Translations under genes and position numbers: made by a program
Source of the DNA: Chloroflexota bacterium
GTDB lineage: Bacteria; Chloroflexota; Dehalococcoidia; GIF9; UBA5629
Reading direction: 5' to 3'
Assembly (NCBI GenBank): GCA_016875875.1
Contig: VGOP01000002.1
Span: 186,001 to 250,000, forward strand
DNA length: 64,000 bases
Shown here: in pieces, positions 14,169 through 22,136 of the stretch
How positions within the stretch are numbered: position 1 is the stretch's first letter
Layout: each line of letters begins with the position of its first letter
Notes under the pieces: generated by a model
The model's database searches: none
The model's input: only the letters and a program-made list of their open reading frames with translations
What the model was told of the DNA's origin: nothing

Positions 14169-15789
14169 CGGTAGTTGAGTTTAAATTTTTGACCTTAAAG
14201 ACTAAGTTCTCACTGATTCCACTTCTTATTGTCTTGGATTTAAGGTGGAATACAAATTCAAATTCTCCGTTAGGCTTTAGTTCTTGAGCTTCGGGTGACT
14301 CCAAAATGGCAAACACTGCGCTGGAATCGATTGAAACCTCAACCATACCAGAACTATCTCCTCTATTCTGTACCAGAACTAAAACCTTCTCGCCCTCCCG
14401 TGAAATTTTCCCATCATCGTTTTCATCTTTTACAGAAATAATCTTGAAGCTCGGCAGTTTCTGCTCTGGTTTGGCCAACGGTTCGGTCACCGGAACGACT
14501 GTAACAAAAATGATAACCTCCTCAGTCTTTTTGTCACTATTGTAGCTAAAGAGCATTTTGTCTAGGTGGTCTCCCGGGCTGAGATCACTGCGCTTCGCCG
14601 TAACATTGATAGTAGCATTACCGACTCCAGATTCTTTATCCACCTTTATCCAGTCCGGTTTAGATGAGACGAGCCAGGAGAGGTTTCCGCTGCCGGTGAA
14701 TGATAACTGTAGAGGCATTGTATCTTTGGCTGCGCCAAAGAGCAAATACTTCTCAGAGACGGAGAGTGAGATGCCGGCTGTTGGTGTTGCGCTCGTCTCT
14801 GTCTTTCGCCACTCTGTAAGCTCACCGGTATTGATGATATATGCACTCAGAGTCCAAGGCTTCCCAGTTCCATCATTAGCTTGCAATTCCAAGGCGCCGA
14901 TGTTGTTACCACTATTCTCTTGTGGATTAGCTGTTGGCTGTTCCACAATTTCTTTCAAGGTGATGGGCAAGGATTTTTCTTTAGTCCAGGGCTTTTCCTT
15001 GTTCAGTGTATAACGCCAAACCTCGCCGTTATTTTGAATGAAATAATAGTTATATACCTCCCCTTTCTCTTCGTTACGGAATGGGACAGCAGCTACTGGA
15101 AAATCCTTGAATGGTGGTTGGCTTGCCTCCTTCTGTCCTCCTGGTAACCAGACGGTAAAGGCAAGTCCTATGATGATAAACAGAGCCACAAAAAGCGCCA
15201 AAGCCGGTATAAGGAAAGCAGGCATCTTCCTTTGCGGTGGTGCCATTTTCTCTGGCTGAAGTAATGGTTCTGGCTCATTAGACAGGACTTCATAGGTGTA
15301 GAAACCTTTGATCGCCTTTATTTCTGAGCTATCCCAACCGAAAAAGCTGAGCTCGTTTTTTATGGGGTCACATACAGCAGCCACATGCCACGGGTGTGAG
15401 AAAGCAACGCGATGGGAATTTACGTCATCATCGGACATGAAGGCGCCGAATCCGGGATGAGTGTGGTACCAGCCGACAACTTTCTGGTTGGGATAGTTTC
15501 TCTGAGCTGATTCTACGAGCTGTAGCCAGACCTCATGGGTGAACTGCGCCTGGGTTTGATTCCCGGGAGCAGAATCCGATTTAACAATGCCGACGATGTC
15601 AACCCGATATTTGCCAGTGCTATCTTCGGAGACATTGCCCAGAAGGATACCGACTATCTCTCGTTGAGGATTGGCTGCACCGTGGCGATAAATGGCGTCG
15701 TAAGCTTGCTTCTCTATGTAGATAACAACCTTGCTATCTTCAGGGCTTCCCCAGACCTTCAAGCTCGCCTTGCCGCTGATTCTGTTCAT
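14128..15789 (-). CDS. JAMM/MPN isopeptidase with transmembrane helix and extracellular BACON/CARDB-like domains
   Basis: A 553-residue protein. Residues 18-170 are a JAB1/MPN domain with a complete metalloprotease set: E44, H109-x-H111, S119 and D122 (H-x-H-x7-S-x2-D). This predicts a zinc deubiquitinase-type isopeptidase, and with no signal peptide the domain is cytosolic. A transmembrane helix (about 190-215) is followed by a large outside part: a beta-rich region (225-335), a BACON-like domain (about 340-433, with 'WLVSSKPDWIKVDKESG') and a CARDB/Ig-like domain (about 447-535). The start overlaps the previous stop (ATGA). The architecture resembles a receptor that could sense outside signals and control de-conjugation inside. 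Confidence 0.9.
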   Translation of the reverse strand: MNRISGKASLKVWGSPEDSKVVIYIEKQAYDAIYRHGAANPQREIVGILLGNVSEDSTGKYRVDIVGIVKSDSAPGNQTQAQFTHEVWLQLVESAQRNYPNQKVVGWYHTHPGFGAFMSDDDVNSHRVAFSHPWHVAAVCDPIKNELSFFGWDSSEIKAIKGFYTYEVLSNEPEPLLQPEKMAPPQRKMPAFLIPALALFVALFIIIGLAFTVWLPGGQKEASQPPFKDFPVAAVPFRNEEKGEVYNYYFIQNNGEVWRYTLNKEKPWTKEKSLPITLKEIVEQPTANPQENSGNNIGALELQANDGTGKPWTLSAYIINTGELTEWRKTETSATPTAGISLSVSEKYLLFGAAKDTMPLQLSFTGSGNLSWLVSSKPDWIKVDKESGVGNATINVTAKRSDLSPGDHLDKMLFSYNSDKKTEEVIIFVTVVPVTEPLAKPEQKLPSFKIISVKDENDDGKISREGEKVLVLVQNRGDSSGMVEVSIDSSAVFAILESPEAQELKPNGEFEFVFHLKSKTIRSGISENLVFKVKNLNSTTDEYDEESERFFTP

Positions 15790-17231
15790 CGGCCTTTACG
15801 CGTGCTCTTGCTTGGCTTCTTTTTTTCGCCCTTTTTACCTCGGCCCTCTTTACCAGTCTTTTGTTGAGCTTTCCCCTTAGCCGCACCCTTCCGTTTTTGC
15901 AGTTTCAGCCCTCGGAATTTTCCACCGGTTAGAAAGTAGGCGGCAACAAGGCCACCTATGACTCCGACGACCGCTGGGATAATCACCAGAATTAAGGGAA
16001 ATGGTTTGATAGACTTTAACTCCATCCCGTTCTGGTTAAGCATAAGTCTGATCCGCTGGCCACTCTGGCCTTCGATCCTTCCGCTCATAGTCACTGGCTC
16101 GAAGTACTGGTTGTTCAGGGTTGTGGCAGCGGCAACTGTATAGTCAGTGTTCTGAGCGCCCTGGAGTTCTATAAAATAGCGGCCGAACTCTGGTTTGGTA
16201 ATGAGGTACAGTTTCTTATTGTCCATATTGAACCACGGTGGCGATATCTCCTTTGATCCAAAGAGCAACTTTCTCGGCTCCACCGGCCCGTCAATGGTGA
16301 TACCAACGATATTCTGCCATGTGGAGTATTCCTTAGCTTCTGGCCAGCCAGGGAAAGCATCGAAGGTGAAATCAGATAAATCAATATCCGGTGGATAAAA
16401 AGAACGCCTCAGGGTGAAGTTAACTTCGGAAGCGCCGCGCTCGGCCTGAACCTGTACACTTTTGCCAGGCTGTGGTTCGCAGGCGATTGCATCGGCAGAA
16501 ACAGTTTCTGTAACCGTAGGTATCTGGTTAATCAAAGTGTAATTGTTGCCAAGCTGGTAGGAGATAAATTCATAAAATCCATCGTTGTTTGTTGTGGTGC
16601 TTTGCATAGTACTGGCAAGATAAACAGTAGCCATGCTAATCGGGTTCTGATTGGTGTCAGTGACGCGGCCTGATATGGACGCTGCCCGGCTGAAAACGCG
16701 AATGTCATACGAGGCATTGCCCGTGACCGTAGTCGCCTGGAGGCAGGGGTAAGTCTCGAACCAGCAATCTGAAGCAACACATACGTAGCTGACGCAACTG
16801 CCCCATACTTCCACTACGGCTTGACCCTCGCAGGTGAATCTTACCTGTCCTGGTGTTGATGGTGCCGACCACGAGAATGTATAAGTGCCACTTGTGGTGA
16901 AGTTGGCAATTGTTTCCTGAAGACCACTTGGAAGCTGGGCTAGCACACGAACATAGGTGTTGACTACAGATGTGCTGACGGTAATATTTACAGTCTCGCC
17001 GGCCAAATATACTGGCTTGTCGGTCCTCAGCGACAGTGAAAGATATGATGTTTGGAGAGCGATTTTGCTCTGGATAGTTTCTTCATTAGATAAAGTGGCA
17101 TTTGTAAATATTGGAATAGCTTCCTTTACTTGGAAATTTGAAGCAGTTACTTGACATGGCACAACCACGGAACCTATTGTAAATAAGCCCAAAACCAAGG
17201 TACCAGCTAGGATCAGCAGAATGAATCTCAT
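15786..17231 (-). CDS. Surface-exposed membrane protein with carboxypeptidase-regulatory-like domain and Lys-rich cytosolic tail
   Basis: A 481-residue protein with an N-terminal signal peptide (about 1-30). The extracytoplasmic part has an Ig-like region (about 62-135, 'DKPVYLAGETVNITV'), a Cys-rich stretch (C133-C163), a carboxypeptidase-regulatory-like fold (about 185-265, 'ISGRVTDTNQNPISMATVYL') and a beta-rich domain. A transmembrane helix (about 413-438) leads to a cytosolic tail of about 40 residues dominated by Lys, Arg and Gly. The first gene of the ubiquitin-like operon, it overlaps the JAMM gene by 4 nt and has a strong GGGAGGAGGG site. The tail is a plausible conjugation target; that is inference. 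Confidence 0.85.
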   Translation of the reverse strand: MRFILLILAGTLVLGLFTIGSVVVPCQVTASNFQVKEAIPIFTNATLSNEETIQSKIALQTSYLSLSLRTDKPVYLAGETVNITVSTSVVNTYVRVLAQLPSGLQETIANFTTSGTYTFSWSAPSTPGQVRFTCEGQAVVEVWGSCVSYVCVASDCWFETYPCLQATTVTGNASYDIRVFSRAASISGRVTDTNQNPISMATVYLASTMQSTTTNNDGFYEFISYQLGNNYTLINQIPTVTETVSADAIACEPQPGKSVQVQAERGASEVNFTLRRSFYPPDIDLSDFTFDAFPGWPEAKEYSTWQNIVGITIDGPVEPRKLLFGSKEISPPWFNMDNKKLYLITKPEFGRYFIELQGAQNTDYTVAAATTLNNQYFEPVTMSGRIEGQSGQRIRLMLNQNGMELKSIKPFPLILVIIPAVVGVIGGLVAAYFLTGGKFRGLKLQKRKGAAKGKAQQKTGKEGRGKKGEKKKPSKSTRKGR

Positions 17232-17317
17232 CTTTGCCCTCCTCCCGATTGACTTACCACTATTCTAACACATTGTGTCGGTGGCATGACGACTGAATTT
17301 AGTTTTGATTGGAAAAA

Positions 17318-17343
17318 TGTAGCAGTGAGGCTTTAGCCTCGCT
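17318..17343. repeat. GAGGCTTTAGCCTC hairpin
   Basis: A short perfect palindrome upstream of the ubiquitin-like operon, related to hairpins near 10350, 52920 and 58940. Confidence 0.55.
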
Positions 17344-17361
17344 GAACTCTTATAGGTTTCC

Positions 17362-17461
17362 GTCATCGCGAGGAGTCCCGATTGCATCGGGACGACGTGG
17401 CGATCTCCGGTGGGGAGTGTTGAGATTGCCACGCCCCGATTGTATCGGGGCTCGCAATGAC
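17362..17461. repeat. Family B palindromic repeat
   Basis: About 100 bp. The left arm reads GTCATCGCGAGGAG...GACGTGGCGATCTC and the right arm GAGATTGCCACGCC...CGCAATGAC. Variable spacers such as CCCGATTGCATCGGG sit inside each arm. Confidence 0.85.
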
Positions 17462-17482
17462 ACGGGGGGCATTATCCATTGG

Positions 17483-18265
17483 CTACGTGTTTAAGTTTGA
17501 GGTTCTGGCGGTTACGGCGGCGCCTAGGGCGGTGATGATTTGGGGTTGTGGGGGCACAAGGGGCTGTATATTCAATTCCTGCTCTACAGTCTTGACGAGG
17601 CCGGTATTGAGCGCGCCACCACCGCAGAGGGCGCATGGCTCCTCCAGCTTAATCTTCTTGACCAGCGATGAAATCTTGCTGGCTAAGGCTTTGTTGACCC
17701 CGGCGGCGATGTCCTCCTTTGGGATACCTTCGGTGACTCTGGTGATGGCCTCTGATTCGCCGAAGACAGCGCAACCGGTGCCGAAGGTGATTGGGTTTTT
17801 GGACTTAAGCGAAAGCGGGCCGAAATCTTTTAAATCTATTCGCAGTACGTTGGCAATGACTTCGATAAACCGGCCACTTCCGGCAGCGCATTTTTCGCTG
17901 ACGGTGAAATTGGTCACCATTCCCTGTTCATTTATCCGTATTACTTTGGTAGACTGTCCCGCCACCTCGATTGCTGTTTTGACCTGGGGAAAGATGCTAT
18001 TTATGCCTCTGGCAGTGCAGACTATGTCACTGACTTGTCGGCTGGCGAAAGCCACGTTGTTGGCGCCGCTGCCAGTGGCTACAGTATCGGCTATATCATC
18101 TTGACTCAGCTTAAGCTGTCTCAGAAGCTCCTGCCTTATCGTCTCTGCCGCTGTCTGGTAATTGGCTCCGGAAGGAATCACGCGGTAAGCGGCAAGCTCG
18201 GAATCTCTGATTATGACTCCTTTACTATATGCCGAGCCGATGTCTATGCCCATAAACCACATCAT
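17483..18265 (-). CDS. BadF/BcrA-type activator ATPase (second, BcrD-like copy)
   Basis: A 260-residue ASKHA-fold ATPase that activates 2-hydroxyacyl-CoA dehydratases or acts as an ATPase subunit of class I benzoyl-CoA reductase. It hydrolyses ATP to drive low-potential electron transfer. Phosphate-binding motifs 'GIDIGSAYSKGVII' and 'DIVCTARGINSIFP' are present, with the Cys ligands in 'EKCAAGSGRFIEV' and 'GTGCAVFGESEA' that bridge a 4Fe-4S cluster in the dimer. The frame is open to a TTG at 18277 inside a family C repeat arm; ATG 18265 is chosen as it begins the conserved N-terminus. It is the last gene of the four-gene group and is shorter than the paralogue upstream. Confidence 0.88.
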   Translation of the reverse strand: MMWFMGIDIGSAYSKGVIIRDSELAAYRVIPSGANYQTAAETIRQELLRQLKLSQDDIADTVATGSGANNVAFASRQVSDIVCTARGINSIFPQVKTAIEVAGQSTKVIRINEQGMVTNFTVSEKCAAGSGRFIEVIANVLRIDLKDFGPLSLKSKNPITFGTGCAVFGESEAITRVTEGIPKEDIAAGVNKALASKISSLVKKIKLEEPCALCGGGALNTGLVKTVEQELNIQPLVPPQPQIITALGAAVTARTSNLNT

Positions 18266-18277
18266 ATTAAAAATCAA

Positions 18278-18338
18278 AAACCAAAAATCAAAATGACAGG
18301 TAAAAATGCAAAAATGTTTTAATCACTTTTATATTTTA
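18278..18338. repeat. Family C AT-rich repeat arm
   Basis: Contains CAAAATGACAGGTAAAAATG followed by CAAAAATG, shared with other C copies. It lies between the two activator genes. Confidence 0.7.
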
Positions 18339-19232
18339 TTGTTGAAAGAAGGTAGCCTTTTCCAGGCGACGAGGCTTTGTTGGGATGGGCTCGCCCTCTG
18401 CCGTTGCTTTCATATAGATTTCCTTTGCCAGTATGGCAGCCCCAAGCGCCCCAGTTAGTAGTGGCTCTTCAGGGACGAGGATTTCGCAGCCCAAACTCTC
18501 TTTCATCGCCTTAACCATGCCGATGTTCTTGGCCACGCCACCGGTGAGCACTACATCGGGTTCTATCTTCAGCCGCCGTGCCAGTGCTGCCACCCGGCTG
18601 GCCAGCGCATCGTGGAGCCCAGCTATGATATCTTCCAGCTTTTCCCCGCGGGATAGCAGTGCTACCACCTCCTGCTGAGCGAAGATGGTGCATAGGTTGC
18701 TGATCTGGATTTTCTTGGTAGATTTCAATGCGATGTCTCCCATGTCTTCCAGCCTGATACCCAAAGTGGCAGCGGTGACTTCTAGGAACCTGCCGGTTCC
18801 GGCAGCGCATTTATCGTTCATGACGAAGTCGACCAGCTTACCTTTCTCTGTCTTCATACACTTGGCGTCCTGTCCGCCGATATCTATGGCAGTCCTGACG
18901 TTGGGAAACAAACTGGAGACGCCTCTGGCATGGCAGGAAAGCTCTGTTATCTGGTCGTCAGCAAAAGGGACATTCACCCGCCCGTAGCCCGTGGCTACGA
19001 TGTAGGAGATGTCGCCGAGCTGCAAATCGGCTTGCTCCAGTGCCATTCTCATGACCTCGTTGGCTAGCTGGCGATGCTCAGGTCCAGTAGGGCCTTTTAT
19101 GGCAGACAATATCCTGTCAGCTGTGTCCGTGAGCACCACCTTGGTCATGGTGGAACCTATGTCTACGCCAGCGAAATACAAGTTGACCTCTGGAGAAATG
19201 TTCTTAGCGGATTGTCTCAAGGAAGGCCTCAA
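18336..19232 (-). CDS. BadF/BcrA-type activator ATPase (first copy)
   Basis: A 298-residue activator ATPase with the canonical motifs 'GVDIGSTMTKVVLTD', 'DIGGQDAKCMK', 'NDKCAAGTGRFLEV' and 'NLCTIFAQQEV'. The two Cys (in KCAAGTG and NLCTIF) are the expected 4Fe-4S ligands. The 'DIGGQDAK' motif is intact here but altered in the paralogue at 17483 (DIEVAGQSTK-like), so the two are not interchangeable. The upstream ATG overlaps the preceding dehydratase gene by 29 nt; a TTG with an AGAGGT site about 14 codons later is an alternative start. Together with the dehydratase genes it would form an ATP-driven reductase or dehydratase system in the cytosol. Confidence 0.9.
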   Translation of the reverse strand: MRPSLRQSAKNISPEVNLYFAGVDIGSTMTKVVLTDTADRILSAIKGPTGPEHRQLANEVMRMALEQADLQLGDISYIVATGYGRVNVPFADDQITELSCHARGVSSLFPNVRTAIDIGGQDAKCMKTEKGKLVDFVMNDKCAAGTGRFLEVTAATLGIRLEDMGDIALKSTKKIQISNLCTIFAQQEVVALLSRGEKLEDIIAGLHDALASRVAALARRLKIEPDVVLTGGVAKNIGMVKAMKESLGCEILVPEEPLLTGALGAAILAKEIYMKATAEGEPIPTKPRRLEKATFFQQ

Positions 19233-20370
19233 CCCTGGTTCTTAATGGGGCTAAAGCTCCTATAGTGTAATCATATTCTATGTAAGTGCTGGGAATGCCG
19301 ATGCTGTCGAGGTAGTCTTTGAGCGACGGCATTTCGAAGGCAAAGGGGTCGCAATACCTGACTAACAGCAATACGGCGCCATTGATTTTCCATTCTCTGA
19401 CGATGCCCTTGAGGTAACCGAAGCGGCTTTGTATGTCTTTGGCATAGTCTTTCTTTGTCTCACCGATATTGGCTTGTCTGAAGGTGCGGGCGCAGGTAAT
19501 CTCCTTCATGTAGTAATCAGCCAGTCCATCCAATGGGTCAGTGGTCAGCTTTACACTGCCCCTGTAGGCTCTGATGCTGCCGCAACTCTCATCCATCACC
19601 ACATTTGCCTTAGCCTCAAATACCTGCATGACATCAATATCATCCAATGTACTGCTCCAGATAAGTAGACGCGCTGGCTTTTTCTTGGGGCCATCGGCGC
19701 GGTCCTTGACCTCGCCTATAACCTGCGCTAACAGGTTATTCCCTTCGGCTACAGGCAGGCTCATAAGCGCTTTTACTACCTGGACAAGCTCAGTGCCTGA
19801 GATAAGCGGTGGGGCTGGCTTGGTCAGCTCGTATAATTCCTGCACCAACGCTCGTTGTTGATTATGAGACTTAATGGCTGCCTTAAGCTTATCTGCGGTC
19901 AGTTTCTTTCCGGTGAAGGACTCCAAAGTCTTCTTGAAGTCATTCAATTGTGACTTGAAGTATTCAATGGCCTCGGGACGGATGGTGCTGGGCATATCTA
20001 TGAAGTGAAAATATGGGTAGTTGATATAAGATTCCCAGACGCGGGCTGTCTTTTCCTGAGGGTCGCTGGAATGGACGGTGACCATACCATCAAGGAAATC
20101 GTTTTTACTTTTCAAGGCACAATCGAGGCAGGTGCGCATAATAGGGCAGAATGAACTGGGCAGCGCTCTATCTGCCTCAGTTACCGGCTCTTTGATGTCC
20201 CCGCACGTCCGGTACGAGACGAGGTCTAGTGCGGTAAGCATTTCTAAAGGGACATAGACGCAGGGATAGCCTATTATCTTCTTGCCAGTTGCTTTGAGTT
20301 CCCTGACCCTCTTCGACCGGTTTAAGTAGATCTCCTGGGCTTTGCTCAGTCCTTGGCTTTTATCTGACAT
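19204..20370 (-). CDS. 2-hydroxyacyl-CoA dehydratase / benzoyl-CoA reductase subunit (HgdB/BcrC-like)
   Basis: A 388-residue protein of the HgdB/BcrC/BcrB family, which binds a 4Fe-4S cluster and catalyses radical dehydration of 2-hydroxyacyl-CoA or two-electron ring reduction of benzoyl-CoA. Conserved Cys are in 'SSFCPIMRTCLDCALK' and near the end in 'LLVRYCDPFAFEMP'. The frame opens at 20397, but ATG 20370 (MSDKSQG), preceded by AAAGAGG, is preferred. The adjoining activators and second subunit complete the system. Substrate cannot be told from sequence by eye; aromatic acyl-CoA and 2-hydroxyacyl-CoA are both possible. Confidence 0.88.
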   Translation of the reverse strand: MSDKSQGLSKAQEIYLNRSKRVRELKATGKKIIGYPCVYVPLEMLTALDLVSYRTCGDIKEPVTEADRALPSSFCPIMRTCLDCALKSKNDFLDGMVTVHSSDPQEKTARVWESYINYPYFHFIDMPSTIRPEAIEYFKSQLNDFKKTLESFTGKKLTADKLKAAIKSHNQQRALVQELYELTKPAPPLISGTELVQVVKALMSLPVAEGNNLLAQVIGEVKDRADGPKKKPARLLIWSSTLDDIDVMQVFEAKANVVMDESCGSIRAYRGSVKLTTDPLDGLADYYMKEITCARTFRQANIGETKKDYAKDIQSRFGYLKGIVREWKINGAVLLLVRYCDPFAFEMPSLKDYLDSIGIPSTYIEYDYTIGALAPLRTRVEAFLETIR

Positions 20371-20387
20371 TGCTGCAACCTCTTTTT

Positions 20388-20519
20388 GAAAAATCAAAGA
20401 TTAAAAACCAAAAATCAAAATTACAGATAAAAATGCAAAAATGTTTCTTTTTCAAGCGAACAAACATCAAAGCACATTTTCGTCTTTGACTTTTGATGTT
20501 TTATTTTTTACTTTTGTTC
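20388..20519. repeat. Family C AT-rich palindrome
   Basis: The left arm contains AAAAATCAAAATTACAGATA then AAAATGCAAAAATG; the right arm reads GACTTTTGATGTTTTATTTT. It lies between the two dehydratase subunit genes. Confidence 0.75.
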
Positions 20520-21861
20520 ACCAGTCGAAGCCTTCCTGTTTCCTCACTCTTCTGTAGTGCTCCATTGTTTCCTCGAATGGCTCTGCCTTGGCTAAAGCAT
20601 CTTCAGGGTTGAACAATCTGAGGTCTACGATATCTCCTTCTATGCTCAGTGAAGGCACTTTCAGCTTTTCCATCAGCATATTTGCCACGTAAGGCAGGTG
20701 CGTGGAGGCGCTGCGGCAGGTGATAAGGGGATGAAGCATTGCCCCGTCACATTTCCATTCTCTGGCATATTTCAAATAAGGATAAGCGAAAGAGCCACCG
20801 AGCACATTCTGTTGCCGGGCATCTTCGTAGTAGCCAGCAAAGAACTGGAGGCTGAATCTGGTGATTCGTTCCAGCGGGTCTTTGACCTGGCTGAGGTCAA
20901 CGGGGATGGGCGGGCGATAGCCAAAGCTCTCGACGACGAAGTTCCACCCCCTCTCAGCCAGTTTGTCAAAAAATCCCAAGCTATGCCAGGGTGGAAGCTC
21001 GGCGAATACCAACCTGTATTTCTCCTCAGGAACGGCTCCTACGTGGTCATTTACCCTGTCTTTCACCTCTTTATACATATTTTGGTAGAGCTGCAGCGAA
21101 TCCTTTAGGTCGCCGGCCAGGAACAGAGCTGCTGGCATGGTGCTCCAGAAGTCCCTGCTGTGCATGGGGCATGGTTTTGCCTTGCGCAGCTCGTTCACCT
21201 CATGCCACACCCGGTTTATTTCTATCATGAGGTTAACCGTTTCATCTAGCTTGTCCCAGTCTATTTTCCTGCCCACCATGCGTTCGACGAAGGTGACAAA
21301 GTCCCTGAGATGTTTCACTCCCAGGTCAACCATTTTCTGGAAAGCGCCTTCGATGAAGAACTCTTTTGTTCCGGGGCTGGGTGATTCCAGTGGCCATACC
21401 GGCACATCCATGTAGCGGCCTAATGACTGGAACCACTTGTACCTGGCGTCGCAGATAGCGGCTGAGGACAGCAGAAATACCGGCTTTGGCATGCCTCCAA
21501 AGGGAGCCTCTGGCGGCACCTCACCTTTGAATTCTCTCATCATCCGCGATGTATAGCCGAGACTGGTCAGACTGTAGCCGCAGAGATGTGTAGGAAAGCC
21601 ATCGGCATCAGCCTGTTCCAGGTATCGCTGGGCAACTCCTGTTGCCGCAGCAATGGCACCATAGTTTTCGGGATAGACCACTTCCACGTCCATGGCTTTG
21701 AGTATAGGGTCGCCGTAGTAGAAGTTGAGCATAGCCCAGACAGCGGGCTTGCCCGCCTTGATGGCTTCAGTGCTCTTCAGGTAGGTCTCATTTACCTTGG
21801 CTCGAAGCGGGTACATTGATTTCAGCCGGTTTATAACCTTCTTTTTCTCTTCCGTAACCAT
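20518..21861 (-). CDS. 2-hydroxyacyl-CoA dehydratase / benzoyl-CoA reductase subunit (HgdA/BcrB-like)
   Basis: A 447-residue protein of the same superfamily as the 19204-20370 gene, forming the likely second catalytic subunit. It carries 'ENYGAIAAATG', the Cys segment 'FPTHLCGYSLTSLGY', 'VFLLSSAAICDARYKW' and a C-terminal 'GAMLHPLITCRSASTHL' with a further Cys. The start at 21861 follows an AAGGAGTG site; 13 further upstream codons to 21900 are open but lack support. First gene of the operon. The set (two catalytic subunits, two ATPases) equals the BcrCBAD composition, though lengths also fit a dehydratase with a duplicated activator. Confidence 0.87.
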   Translation of the reverse strand: MVTEEKKKVINRLKSMYPLRAKVNETYLKSTEAIKAGKPAVWAMLNFYYGDPILKAMDVEVVYPENYGAIAAATGVAQRYLEQADADGFPTHLCGYSLTSLGYTSRMMREFKGEVPPEAPFGGMPKPVFLLSSAAICDARYKWFQSLGRYMDVPVWPLESPSPGTKEFFIEGAFQKMVDLGVKHLRDFVTFVERMVGRKIDWDKLDETVNLMIEINRVWHEVNELRKAKPCPMHSRDFWSTMPAALFLAGDLKDSLQLYQNMYKEVKDRVNDHVGAVPEEKYRLVFAELPPWHSLGFFDKLAERGWNFVVESFGYRPPIPVDLSQVKDPLERITRFSLQFFAGYYEDARQQNVLGGSFAYPYLKYAREWKCDGAMLHPLITCRSASTHLPYVANMLMEKLKVPSLSIEGDIVDLRLFNPEDALAKAEPFEETMEHYRRVRKQEGFDW

Positions 21862-22001
21862 AGCTAATTCACTCCTTTTGAAATCTTGGCTGAAGGGCAT
21901 CAGATATATGTCCCGTATTATAACACAAGAGAGGATTATGCATCGTTTAATTTGCCACTACATATAGTGGCGAAGCAATCTCGGTTTCTATTCTGCCATC
22001 G

Positions 22002-22035
22002 CGAGGAGGTCCTTCCGTGGAAGGGCTGGCAATGA
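22002..22035. repeat. Family B repeat, shortened copy
   Basis: GCCATCGCGAGGAGGTCCTT joined directly to GGCTGGCAATGACA, with the middle missing. Confidence 0.6.
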
Positions 22036-22116
22036 CAAACAGGGGGCAGACCTCCATGTCTGTCGGCAGCATTACCAACAGGTCGTCCTTGGGAAAGAAG
22101 CTATTGACTGACCTGT

Positions 22117-22122
22117 TATAAT
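22117..22122 (+). promoter_or_regulatory. Extended -10 element before the acyltransferase gene
   Basis: TGtTATAAT ends 14 nt before ATG 22137, giving a leader of about 8 nt. Confidence 0.45.
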
Positions 22123-22136
22123 ATGCGGAAGATTTC

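Noticed and set aside
10469-17231. Ubiquitin-like operon considered as part of a prophage or CBASS defence island
   Set aside because: No phage structural, integrase, cyclase or effector genes are nearby; neighbours are metabolic genes and the products are membrane and surface proteins.
17457-18104. A plus-strand open frame of about 215 codons opposite the activator ATPase
   Set aside because: It is a shadow of the conserved BadF/BcrA-type gene on the minus strand and has no recognisable features.
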